Translations under genes and position numbers: made by a program
In this document: in pieces, positions 27,948 through 35,692 of the stretch
Layout: every line of letters starts with the position of its first letter
Position numbering within the stretch: the first letter of the stretch is position 1
From: Devosia enhydra
GTDB lineage: Bacteria > Pseudomonadota > Alphaproteobacteria > Rhizobiales > Devosiaceae
DNA: 64,000 nucleotides
Direction: 5' to 3'
Assembly (NCBI RefSeq): GCF_900119845.1
Contig: NZ_FPKU01000002.1
Coordinates: forward strand, 591,381 to 655,380
Notes under the pieces: model-generated
Databases searched by the model: none
What the model saw: only the letters and a program-made list of their open reading frames with translations
What the model was told of the DNA's origin: nothing

Positions 27948-28895
27948 TCAGAGCCCGAGGGCCGGATCGGCGCCGATCATCAGGTTGAGGTTCTGCACGG
28001 CCGCGCCCGAAGCGCCCTTGCCCAGATTGTCGTAGACCGCAACGATCACCGCCTGGGCTCGCCTGTCATTGGCAAAGACGTGCAGGGTCATGGCGTTGGT
28101 GCCGTTATGGGCCTGCGGGTCGAGTGCCGCCGTCTTGCCCAGCGCCGAATCATAGGGGGCGACCGTGACGAAGCTGCCCGGAATGGCGGCGAAATGATCG
28201 GCCAGCGCCGCATGCAGCTCGGCGCCCGTGGGCACGCGCGGCAGGGTTTCGAGCAGCAGCGGCACCGAGGTGGTCATCCCCTGCGCAAAATTGCCCACCA
28301 CGGGTTCGAACAGCGGCGTGCGGGCGAGGCGGCCATAGGCGGTCATTTCGGGCAGGTGCTTGTGCCCGAAGGTCAGCGCATAGGGCATGTACTGGCTGGC
28401 CGAAGTGCCGGCCGCCTCATACTCCTCGATCATCGAGCGCCCGCCGCCCGAATAGCCCGAAATGCCGTGATAGGCGATCGGCTGGTCGGCCGGCACGAGC
28501 CCGGCCCCGATCAGCGGCCGCATGGCGGCGATCAGCCCCTGCGGCCAGCACCCGGGATTGGCGATGAAGCGCGCGGCGGCGATGGCGGCGCCCTGGGCCT
28601 TGTCCATCTCGGCAAAGCCATAGGTCCAGCCCTCGGCGACCCGATGGGCGGTCGAGGCATCGATGACGCGCGTGGTGCCGTTCTCGATCATCGCCACGCT
28701 CTCTTTTGCCGCATCGTCGGGCAGGCAGAGAATGGCGATGTCGGCGGCATTGAGCAGCCGCTTGCGCTCGGACAGGTCCTTGCGCCTGTCGTGGTCGATG
28801 GAAAGCAGGGTGAGGTCGCTGCGCCCGGCCAGCCGCTCGCGGATCTGCAGGCCGGTGGTGCCGGCTTCCCCGTCGATGAAGATGCGCGTGCTCAT
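27948..28895 (-). CDS. argC: N-acetyl-gamma-glutamyl-phosphate reductase (type 2)
   Basis: This 315-aa NADP enzyme makes N-acetylglutamate semialdehyde in arginine synthesis. The N-terminal IFIDGEAGTTGLQI and the catalytic Cys116 in NPGCWPQG identify the shorter type 2 class; HISGYSGGG-like and HKHLPEM motifs follow. The start at 28895 has a GAGGAG site and a promoter at the right distance; the longer open frame runs into repeats. Confidence 0.95.
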   Translation of the reverse strand: MSTRIFIDGEAGTTGLQIRERLAGRSDLTLLSIDHDRRKDLSERKRLLNAADIAILCLPDDAAKESVAMIENGTTRVIDASTAHRVAEGWTYGFAEMDKAQGAAIAAARFIANPGCWPQGLIAAMRPLIGAGLVPADQPIAYHGISGYSGGGRSMIEEYEAAGTSASQYMPYALTFGHKHLPEMTAYGRLARTPLFEPVVGNFAQGMTTSVPLLLETLPRVPTGAELHAALADHFAAIPGSFVTVAPYDSALGKTAALDPQAHNGTNAMTLHVFANDRRAQAVIVAVYDNLGKGASGAAVQNLNLMIGADPALGL

Positions 28896-28927
28896 GCTGG
28901 GAAGCTCCTCGGTCTCACGATTTCGTC

Positions 28928-28956
28928 CATATAGGAGCATGCGCCCCGTGAGGCAA
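28928..28956 (-). promoter_or_regulatory. Promoter for argC
   Basis: On the minus strand TTGCCT (28956-28951) and TATATG (28933-28928) are spaced by 17 bp, giving a leader of roughly 26 nt before argC. Confidence 0.55.
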
Positions 28957-29064
28957 CGCGCACAAGCGCCATTGGTGCCGGCGGGGGTGCAGCCGGAGGG
29001 GCGTGACGCATTTGGGGGTGGGGGAAGGTCGGGGCGGCCGGGAGCGGGCGGCGTGCGCCCTTCA

Positions 29065-29175
29065 CCTCTCCCTTTGGGGGAGAGGTCGGCGCGGAGCGCC
29101 GGGTGAGGGGGCCTTGCCATACGCGAGATCGCGGGCCCCCTTACCCTGTCCCTCTCCCCGGCGGGGAGAGGGGAC
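29065..29175. repeat. Inverted pair of extragenic palindromic repeats (type A)
   Basis: A unit with a CTCTCCC/GGGAGAG stem and a GGGTGAGGGGGCC end (29065-29113) is followed in inverse orientation by GGCCCCCTTACCC with its own CTCTCCCC/GGGGAGAG stem (29134-29175). This is the type of repeat seen between genes across Rhizobiales. A related pair is at 41665-41800. Confidence 0.75.
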
Positions 29176-29201
29176 GCAGAGGCCGAGGCATTTGCGCCTG
29201 G

Positions 29202-29246
29202 CCCTCGTCCTTCGAGACGCCCCTGCGGGGCTCCTCAGGATGAGGG
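29202..29246. repeat. Extragenic palindrome (type B, first copy)
   Basis: CCCTCGTCCT pairs with AGGATGAGGG around a GC-rich centre. The unit carries the CTTCGAGACGC / GGCTCCTCAGGAT motif familiar from rhizobial intergenic repeats. Confidence 0.75.
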
Positions 29247-29268
29247 CCGCTTTGAAGTGCGGGAGAGA

Positions 29269-29311
29269 CCTCATGGAGAGGAGCGGCTTTAGCCGCGTCT
29301 CGAACCATGGG
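29269..29311. repeat. Extragenic palindrome (type B, second copy, inverted)
   Basis: CCTCATGGAGAGGAGCGG followed by CCGCGTCTCGAAC matches the reverse complement of the first type B copy with a changed centre. Confidence 0.65.
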
Positions 29312-29382
29312 GGCGGGGCAGCGCCGTACCTGTCCCCAGTGGAATCGGCGGGCGCTCATCCCACCCGCGTGGTTCGACGGGC

Positions 29383-30039
29383 TTACGACGGCAATCGGCC
29401 GCCCAGGCGGTAGAGGGTAGCTTCCACAAGGGTGTTGCCGCTGCCGAAATCGGGGACCGGGTAGGCGGCGACGGGGGTGAGGTGGTTCAGCGGCAGGTCG
29501 CGGCGGCCGGGGTCGCCGATGAGGATATCGGCGCCGGCATGGGCGGCGCGGCGGAGGGTGGCGAGGCTTTGGCGCGCGACGGCGGGGGCGTAAAAGACGT
29601 CGCCGGCCAGAATTAGGCTGCCTGGCTCGGGCACCCAGTCGGCCGGCGGCACGATGCGGAGACGGGCGTTATTGGCCGCCGCGTTGAGCGCGATGGCTGC
29701 GCGCGCCAGGACATCGGGTTCGATGGCGGTGACCGAGGCAGCGCCGGCACGGGCCGCCACCAGCCCCACAAGCCCGCTGCCGGCGCCGAAATCGACAACG
29801 TCACGATCAGCGACCGTTTCGGGGTGGGCCAGGATATGGGCCGCGAGCGCCAGCCCACCGGCCCAGAGATAGGCCCAATAGGGCGTTTGGCCACCGGGGC
29901 CGAGGAGATCGGAGAGTCGGCTCTGCGGCGTTGCGAGGTGGAGCAAAAGCCCGGGCACGGCCGGCACGGGCCCGAGCGGAAGGCGCCCCGCGATCCGTGC
30001 GGCGCGCGCCTTTTCGGCGTCAGATATGGATGGCGCCAT
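29383..30039 (-). CDS. Class I SAM-dependent methyltransferase (ETFB-lysine-methyltransferase-like)
   Basis: This 218-aa protein has [18 protein letters not shown] (53-70), then the SAM-binding strand [19 protein letters not shown] (81-99) and GDVFYAP. The pattern matches the small protein-lysine methyltransferases related to ETFBKMT and PrmA. Its start overlaps the lpdA 3' end by 20 bp, so the two are cotranscribed. A target such as an electron-transfer or dehydrogenase subunit is plausible but not shown. Confidence 0.8.
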   Translation of the reverse strand: MAPSISDAEKARAARIAGRLPLGPVPAVPGLLLHLATPQSRLSDLLGPGGQTPYWAYLWAGGLALAAHILAHPETVADRDVVDFGAGSGLVGLVAARAGAASVTAIEPDVLARAAIALNAAANNARLRIVPPADWVPEPGSLILAGDVFYAPAVARQSLATLRRAAHAGADILIGDPGRRDLPLNHLTPVAAYPVPDFGSGNTLVEATLYRLGGRLPS

Positions 30040-31429
30040 CCCCGCACATCAGCGCGGCTTCGCGCACCGCCTCGGAGAGGGTGGGATGGGCATGGGTGGT
30101 GCGCGCCAGATCCTCGGCGGATCCGCCGAACTCCATCAGCACGGCCAGCTCGTGGATGATCTCGCCGGCGTTCTTGGCCACGATATGGGCGCCCAACACC
30201 CGATCGGTCGCGACATCGGCGAGGATCTTGACGAAGCCCTGGCTCGCCTGCATCGCCTTGGCGCGGCCATTGGCGGTGAAGGGGAACTTGCCGACCTTGT
30301 AGTCGATGCCCTCGGCCTTGAGTTCCTCTTCGGTCTTGCCGACCGAGGCCACTTCCGGGTTGGTGTAGACCACGGCAGGGATCACGCCGTAATTGACGTG
30401 GCCATGCTGACCGGCGAGGATTTCGGCCACCGCGATGCCCTCGTCTTCGGCCTTGTGGGCCAGCATGGGGCCGACGATGACGTCGCCGATGGCATAGATG
30501 CCATCCACCGAGGTCTTGTAGTGCGCGTCCGTCCGCACGCGGCCGCGCTCGTCGAGCGCGACGCCGGCTTCGGCCAGCCCCAGCCCCTCGGTATAGGGCT
30601 TGCGGCCGATGGCCACGAGCGCCACGTCGAACTCATGGGCTTCCGCTGCGCCGCCGGCGGCGGGCTGGATTTCGGCGACGACCGTGCCGGTATCGCTGCG
30701 GGTGAGGCCCGACACCTTGCTCGAGAGCTTGAAGGCCATGCCCTGCTTTTGCAGGATGCGCTGCATCTGCCGGGCCACTTCGCCATCCATGCCGGGCAGG
30801 ATGCGGTCGAAATATTCCACCACGGTGACCTTGGCGCCGAGCCGGCCCCAGACCGAGCCGAGCTCGAGCCCGATGACGCCGGCCCCGATGACGAGGAGCC
30901 GCGCCGGCACTTCGGGGAGCGCGATGGCGCCGGTGGAGGAGACGATCTTGTCCTCGTCGATCACGATGCCGGGCAGGCTGGCCGAAACCGAGCCCGAGGC
31001 GATGACGATCGACTTGGTCTCGATGGTCTGGCGCTCGCCCTCGCCCGAGGTGACGATGACCTTGCCGGCCGTCTCGATGGAGCCCATGCCGGTAAAGCGG
31101 GTGATCTTGTTCTTCTTGAACAGGAATTCGACGCCGCTGACATTTGCGGCGACGGTATCGTCCTTGTGGCCCAACATGCGCTTGAGATCGAGGCGCGGGG
31201 CCCCGACATCGATGCCGAGGCTGGCAAAGGAGTGCGTGGCTTCCTCGAACAGTTCGGACGCATGCAGCAGCGCCTTGGAGGGAATGCAGCCGATATTGAG
31301 GCAGGTGCCGCCCAGCGTCGGCCACTTCTCGACCACTGCGACCTTCATGCCCAGCTGCGCCGCGCGGATTGCGCAGACATAGCCGCCCGGGCCGCTGCCG
31401 ATTACCGTGAGGTCAAACTGTTCCGCCAT
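30020..31429 (-). CDS. lpdA: Dihydrolipoyl dehydrogenase (E3)
   Basis: This 469-aa FAD enzyme reoxidises lipoyl groups of 2-oxoglutarate (and related) dehydrogenases. GSGPGG (11-16) binds FAD, and the redox pair is Cys43-Cys48 in [13 protein letters not shown]. The C-terminal HAHPTLSEA contains the active-site His-Glu. It lies downstream of sucA-sucB and a set of secreted-protein genes, the usual rhizobial order apart from that insertion. Confidence 0.97.
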   Translation of the reverse strand: MAEQFDLTVIGSGPGGYVCAIRAAQLGMKVAVVEKWPTLGGTCLNIGCIPSKALLHASELFEEATHSFASLGIDVGAPRLDLKRMLGHKDDTVAANVSGVEFLFKKNKITRFTGMGSIETAGKVIVTSGEGERQTIETKSIVIASGSVSASLPGIVIDEDKIVSSTGAIALPEVPARLLVIGAGVIGLELGSVWGRLGAKVTVVEYFDRILPGMDGEVARQMQRILQKQGMAFKLSSKVSGLTRSDTGTVVAEIQPAAGGAAEAHEFDVALVAIGRKPYTEGLGLAEAGVALDERGRVRTDAHYKTSVDGIYAIGDVIVGPMLAHKAEDEGIAVAEILAGQHGHVNYGVIPAVVYTNPEVASVGKTEEELKAEGIDYKVGKFPFTANGRAKAMQASQGFVKILADVATDRVLGAHIVAKNAGEIIHELAVLMEFGGSAEDLARTTHAHPTLSEAVREAALMCGDGAIHI

Positions 31430-31564
31430 CTGTTCCGAGCCCCGTCATGGGCGCCCTCTCAACCGGCACCCTTTCCGTCGATTACCCCTATATGGGGCGT
31501 GGTTCTCGGTTAACCCAGCCGGGGCGCGGAAGAAAGTCGAAACCGCGCGGCTCACCAGAAAGCA

Positions 31565-32071
31565 CTACCAGCGGCAGCCATTGAGGGTGAAGACATCCCA
31601 TGGCGTCTCGGCCGGCCCGTCGAGCAGCCCGGAATAGCGGATCTGGCGGCCGAAATCGGTGAGGAGGATGGCGGGCGGCGCCGGCTCGTCGCCAAAGGGC
31701 AGCATTTCGGCGCCGCCATCGACCAGCGCGTAGACCACGCCTGTCCAGTAGGTGCAGGCCTCCCATTCGGCGTCGGTGATGTCGGCGGGCGCCTTGTCCT
31801 CCGGGCAATCGCGGCGGACGACGCCGGTATCGCGGCTCACCCCCATATTGCCGCTGATGGTGCCCGAGAGATTGCGGTCATCGCCCGGCCGCACCACGAA
31901 AAAGCGCAGCGAGGTGTTGGCCATGTCGCGATTGGTGGGGGCAAAGAAGCTCAGCCCATAGCCCTGGTCGCGCTCGGTATAAAGGGCGCGCTCCATGGGG
32001 CAGACGTCCTCGGCAAAGACCGGGGCGGTGAGGGCGAGGGTGACAGCGAGAGCGGTGAGGGTGCTTTTCAT
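31565..32071 (-). CDS. Secreted protein of unknown function, paralog pair B (second)
   Basis: This 168-aa protein has a signal peptide (residues 1-20, APVFA) and cysteines at Cys24, in RRDCPEDK, in EACTYW and in the C-terminal NGC. Its end, PWDVFTLNGCRW, aligns with the C-terminus of the preceding gene product (VWDVFTLKACGT), and DFGRQIRYSG with DLGPAIRAGN. The two are tandem paralogs. It overlaps its upstream neighbour by an ATGA (32068-32071). It is the last gene of a four-gene overlapping operon. The family was not recognised. Confidence 0.7.
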   Translation of the reverse strand: MKSTLTALAVTLALTAPVFAEDVCPMERALYTERDQGYGLSFFAPTNRDMANTSLRFFVVRPGDDRNLSGTISGNMGVSRDTGVVRRDCPEDKAPADITDAEWEACTYWTGVVYALVDGGAEMLPFGDEPAPPAILLTDFGRQIRYSGLLDGPAETPWDVFTLNGCRW

Positions 32072-32565
32072 GTGCCGCAGGCCTTGAGGGTGAAGACATC
32101 CCAGACCGGCTCGTCGGTCTCATAGCCGAACCGGCCGTTGCCGGCGCGGATCGCGGGGCCGAGATCGGCGAGGATGAGGGTTGGGGGGGCGGGGTCGCGC
32201 GCATCGGGGGCGAGCAGCACCCCGCCATCGGCGAAAACCGCATAGAGCGTTCCCTGCCAGATGGGGCAGGACGCATCGGGCGCCGCCTCGGCCGGGCAAT
32301 CGAGCGTGAGGCTGGCGACGGGGCGCTCGGCCTCCTCGTCGGGCCAGACGACGGCGCCCACCAGCGGGCGACGGAAATCGGCGAGCCTCAGGGTAAAGGC
32401 ATTGGCCTGGCCGTCGCCCATGGCGGGATCGACAGGCTCGAACCAGAGTTCGCTGCTGCTGTCATCCTGCCCGTAAATGGCATGATCGAAGCCGCAATCG
32501 AGGGCGAGGGCGGGCACAGCGCCGGCCAGCAGGGCGGCCAGCGCAAGGGCCATCGGAGTTTTCAC
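32068..32565 (-). CDS. Secreted protein of unknown function, paralog pair B (first)
   Basis: This 165-aa protein has a signal peptide (to about residue 21, ALA-L) and a compact domain with paired cysteines (DCGFDH, LDCPAE, SCPIWQG, KACGT). It starts with GTG at 32565, whose bases overlap the previous stop as GTGA; the only other Met near the start is inside the signal peptide. It aligns with the following gene product along the C-terminal half. The periplasmic role is unknown. Confidence 0.68.
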   Translation of the reverse strand: MKTPMALALAALLAGAVPALALDCGFDHAIYGQDDSSSELWFEPVDPAMGDGQANAFTLRLADFRRPLVGAVVWPDEEAERPVASLTLDCPAEAAPDASCPIWQGTLYAVFADGGVLLAPDARDPAPPTLILADLGPAIRAGNGRFGYETDEPVWDVFTLKACGT

Positions 32566-33452
32566 GGTATCACCTCGGCATCGCGTTGCAGGCGGAGGAT
32601 GGCATCGTAGTGGGTGACCGCGATATCGCGCTCCCCGGCCGCAGCGGCGCGCATGAGTTCGGCGCAAAATGCTGCAGGCTCGCTTCCGGTCAGTTGCGCT
32701 TCTGCCTCGGCCTCGGCACGCCTGCGCCCCTCGGCAACGCGCCCGGGCGCCTTGGCACCCCAATTGTCGAGGATCTGGTCGACGAGGATTTCGGCATGGG
32801 AATTCTCTATCGCCCACGTCCTGCCGGCCTTGCGATAGGGTTCGGCCGGCGGGTCGAGAGCGCCGCAGCGCGCGAACAGCGCCTCCTCGCGATAAAACAT
32901 CGCCTTGATTTCGGCGGCATGGGCGACGGCGGGCGAGCCCGCGACATCGAGAACCGGCAGCCTGCCGGCATGCGCCTCGAGCAGGCGCGCGGTTTCGGCC
33001 GGATAGGCCGAAGGATGATCGAGTACGCCGGCGTCGAGCGCGAGCGCCATGGTGCGGCAATGGCCGGGCTTATCCTCGCGCCGCGCCCAGTCGGCTGCAA
33101 AAACCGCCTGTCCCGCTTCGCGCGCGGCCTCCGCGCCGCCCGGCGGCAGGGTTCCACGCGTGCCGATCAGCGCGGCTGAAACGATACGCCAGGGCGCCAT
33201 GCGCTCGCGTTGGGCGGCAAAGGAACGGGCAATGTCCGCATCCCCCAGAAGCTGCGCGCATTCCGTATCGAGAGCCGCGAGCGCGGCATCCTCCTTGATC
33301 AAAAGCAGCACGTCGTTCATCACGCGATCATCGGTCTGGGCCTCGGCGGGGCCGGACCACACCGCGAGCCCGAACAGCATGAGACTGACCGCCGCCCATG
33401 CCGCCATCCCTGCGCGCCCCTGTGAGCGCCACCGGCGCGTGAAGCGGGTCAC
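32562..33452 (-). CDS. Secreted protein of unknown function, paralog pair A (second)
   Basis: This 296-aa protein has an Arg-rich n-region, a hydrophobic signal segment and cleavage near AEAQTDD. After the cleavage site QTDDRVMNDVLLLI mirrors QTDDRILNDVFAVL of the upstream gene product, and RCGALDPPAEPY mirrors RCGVLFPPAAPY; both end with an acidic-then-proline tail (AEVIP, AEIMP). The GTG start overlaps the previous stop as GTGA (33449-33452). It is probably an alpha-helical periplasmic protein. The function is unknown. Confidence 0.7.
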   Translation of the reverse strand: MTRFTRRWRSQGRAGMAAWAAVSLMLFGLAVWSGPAEAQTDDRVMNDVLLLIKEDAALAALDTECAQLLGDADIARSFAAQRERMAPWRIVSAALIGTRGTLPPGGAEAAREAGQAVFAADWARREDKPGHCRTMALALDAGVLDHPSAYPAETARLLEAHAGRLPVLDVAGSPAVAHAAEIKAMFYREEALFARCGALDPPAEPYRKAGRTWAIENSHAEILVDQILDNWGAKAPGRVAEGRRRAEAEAEAQLTGSEPAAFCAELMRAAAAGERDIAVTHYDAILRLQRDAEVIP

Positions 33453-34282
33453 GGCATGATCTCGGCGTTGCGGCGGACGCTGTCGAAGAGTTCGGGGCGT
33501 TGCTGGTCGATATCGAGTTCGCCCGAAGGCACCTGGGTCAGGGTGCGTTCGCACTGGGCGCGGGCGGCGTCCTTGTCGGCGAAGGTTTCATCGACGATGG
33601 CGCCGGCTTCGTCGCGGGCATCGGCCCAGCGCTGTGGATGGAGCGCGCCCCAGTTCTCGAGCACGCGATCGGCGAGATCGCGTGTGTAGGAATTGCGCGC
33701 CTCCCACTCGGCATAGGCTGCATCGTAGGGCGCGGCCGGGGGAAACAGCACGCCGCAGCGCACGAGCCCGTCCTGCATGGCAAAGAACAGCTGCTTGACC
33801 TCGATGGCGTCTTCAACAGGTGGCACATCGGTGAGATCGAGGGGTGGCCATTTGCCGGCGAGTGCTTCGGACATGCGGGTGGTCTGGCGCGGGAACCAGG
33901 CCTTGAGGTCGAGCGCCTCGAGCGCCATGGCCTCGCCCATCTCTTCGCAGAAGGCGGGACGGTCGGCTTCGCGCCCGAAGCTGGCGCCCGCTTCGCTCTC
34001 GGCCTCCGCGCGCAGCGTGTCGAGCATGCCCGGTTCGAGGCCGGGGCGGCGGATGAGGAGGAGATTGGCGAGGCGCAGCGTCTCGTCATTGCGGGCGCGC
34101 CAGTCGACGAAATCGGCCGAGAGGTCGGTATCGGCGAAATCGAGGCAAAGCTGGCGCGTCTGATCGAGGATGGCCTCGCCGCGCAGCACCGCGAAGACAT
34201 CATTGAGGATGCGATCGTCGGTCTGGGCCAGCGCGGGCCCGGCTGCAAGCATCGACAGCGCAGCAAAAAGCATGGCGCGCAT
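33449..34282 (-). CDS. Secreted protein of unknown function, paralog pair A (first)
   Basis: This 277-aa protein has a signal peptide (residues 1-20, ALAQ) and a helical mature region with spaced cysteines (QLCLDF, FCEEMG, RCGVLF, QCERT). It heads the four-gene overlapping operon. The start at 34282 has GGGGGAA upstream. It is a tandem paralog of the next gene, sharing a WxxxNS(Y/H) block followed by (V/I)L(E/D)NWGA. It lies immediately downstream of the sucAB terminator. The function is unknown. Confidence 0.7.
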   Translation of the reverse strand: MRAMLFAALSMLAAGPALAQTDDRILNDVFAVLRGEAILDQTRQLCLDFADTDLSADFVDWRARNDETLRLANLLLIRRPGLEPGMLDTLRAEAESEAGASFGREADRPAFCEEMGEAMALEALDLKAWFPRQTTRMSEALAGKWPPLDLTDVPPVEDAIEVKQLFFAMQDGLVRCGVLFPPAAPYDAAYAEWEARNSYTRDLADRVLENWGALHPQRWADARDEAGAIVDETFADKDAARAQCERTLTQVPSGELDIDQQRPELFDSVRRNAEIMP

Positions 34283-34340
34283 TCTGTTCCCCCGATATCC
34301 GGCAGCATCTGTGACGCCGGCCCGAGGGAAAAGCTTGGCG

Positions 34341-34375
34341 CAAAAACGAAGGGCCCGCAACACGCGGGCCCTTCG
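34341..34375 (-). terminator. Rho-independent terminator of sucA-sucB
   Basis: A perfect 12-bp stem (34347-34358 with 34364-34375) with a 5-nt loop is followed on the minus strand by TTTTTG. It starts 6 nt after the sucB stop. Confidence 0.85.
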
Positions 34376-34380
34376 GCAGA

Positions 34381-35679
34381 TCAGAGGTCGAGCACGAGGC
34401 GCTCGGGGGATTCGAGGCTTTCCTTAACGCGGACGAGGAAGGTCACCGCTTCCTTGCCGTCGACGATGCGGTGATCGTAGCTCAAGGCCAGATACATCAT
34501 CGGGCGGACCACGATCTGGCCCTCGACCACCACCGGCCGCTCCTGGATCTTGTGCATGCCCAGAATGCCCGATTGCGGGGCATTGAGGATGGGCGTCGAC
34601 ATCAGCGAGCCATAGACGCCGCCATTGGAGATGGTGAAGGTGCCGCCCTGCATGTCGGCCATGGTGAGGGCGCCATCGCGGGCGGCCTTGCCCAGCCGGG
34701 TGATGTCCTTTTCGATCTCGGCGATCGACATCTGGTCGGCATCGCGCACCACCGGCACGACGAGGCCCTTCTCGGTGCCGACGGCGACCCCGATATGGGC
34801 GTAGTTCTTGTAGATGATGGCATCGCCATCGATCTCGGCATTGACCGCCGGGATCTCCTTGAGCGCATGCACGACGGCCTTGGTGAAAAAGCCCATGAAG
34901 CCGAGCTTCACGCCATGCTTTTTCTCGAACAGGTCCTTGTAGCGGTTGCGCAGCTCCATCACCGGCTTCATGTCCACCTCGTTGAAGGTGGTGAGCATGG
35001 CGGCGGTGTTCTGCGCATCCTTGAGGCGACGCGCGATGGTCTGGCGCAGGCGGGTCATCTTGACCCGCTCCTCGCGACCGGCCTCGTCGGTGGCGCGCGG
35101 GGCCTGGGCGGGGACAGCAGCGGGGGCCGGAGCCGGGGCGGCCTTTGCCGCAGCCGGAGCGGGCTGGGGTGCGGCAGCTTGGGGCGCGGCGGCGGGAGCC
35201 GGTTGGCGCGCGGCAGCCAGAACGTCTTCCTTCAGCACCTGGCCGCGCTTGCCCGAACCGGCGATGGCGGCGGTGTCGAGCCCGTTATCGGCGGCGATCT
35301 TGGCGGCGGCAGGGGCGGCCGGCATGCTTGTGGCCGGAGCGGCAGGCGCCGAAGCCGGGGCCGCCTGCGCGACCTGCGGGGCGGCAGCGGCGGGAGCCGG
35401 CTTTTCGGTAGCAGGTGCCGGAGCCGCCGCAGGCTTGGCGCCACCGGCGGAGATGGCGCCAATCAGCGCCCCGACATTGACGGTATCGCCCGGATTGGCG
35501 GCGATGGCTTCGAGCACGCCCGAGGCCGGGGCCGGGACTTCGATGGTGACCTTGTCGGTCTCGAGTTCGACCACCGGCTCATCGGCGGAAACAGTGTCGC
35601 CGACCTTCTTGAACCACTGCCCGATGGTGGCTTCGGTGACGCTCTCGCCCAGCGTGGGCACGCGGATTTCGGTGGACAT
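34381..35679 (-). CDS. sucB: 2-oxoglutarate dehydrogenase E2 (dihydrolipoyl succinyltransferase)
   Basis: This 432-aa core subunit has a lipoyl domain with Lys43 in [10 protein letters not shown], a long Ala/Pro-rich linker (about 80-135 and 160-200), a peripheral-subunit-binding domain ([11 protein letters not shown]) and the acyltransferase domain ending with [11 protein letters not shown]. The Met at 35679 is the family N-terminus ([13 protein letters not shown]). It follows sucA after 13 bp and is closed by a terminator. Confidence 0.97.
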   Translation of the reverse strand: MSTEIRVPTLGESVTEATIGQWFKKVGDTVSADEPVVELETDKVTIEVPAPASGVLEAIAANPGDTVNVGALIGAISAGGAKPAAAPAPATEKPAPAAAAPQVAQAAPASAPAAPATSMPAAPAAAKIAADNGLDTAAIAGSGKRGQVLKEDVLAAARQPAPAAAPQAAAPQPAPAAAKAAPAPAPAAVPAQAPRATDEAGREERVKMTRLRQTIARRLKDAQNTAAMLTTFNEVDMKPVMELRNRYKDLFEKKHGVKLGFMGFFTKAVVHALKEIPAVNAEIDGDAIIYKNYAHIGVAVGTEKGLVVPVVRDADQMSIAEIEKDITRLGKAARDGALTMADMQGGTFTISNGGVYGSLMSTPILNAPQSGILGMHKIQERPVVVEGQIVVRPMMYLALSYDHRIVDGKEAVTFLVRVKESLESPERLVLDL

Positions 35680-35692
35680 CGCCGTTCGTTCC

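Larger units (their letters stand above)
28896..29382. other. Gene-free interval of 487 bp with promoter and extragenic palindromes
   Basis: It contains the argC promoter on the left and four palindromic repeat units from 29065 onward. No convincing gene is seen. Confidence 0.7.
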
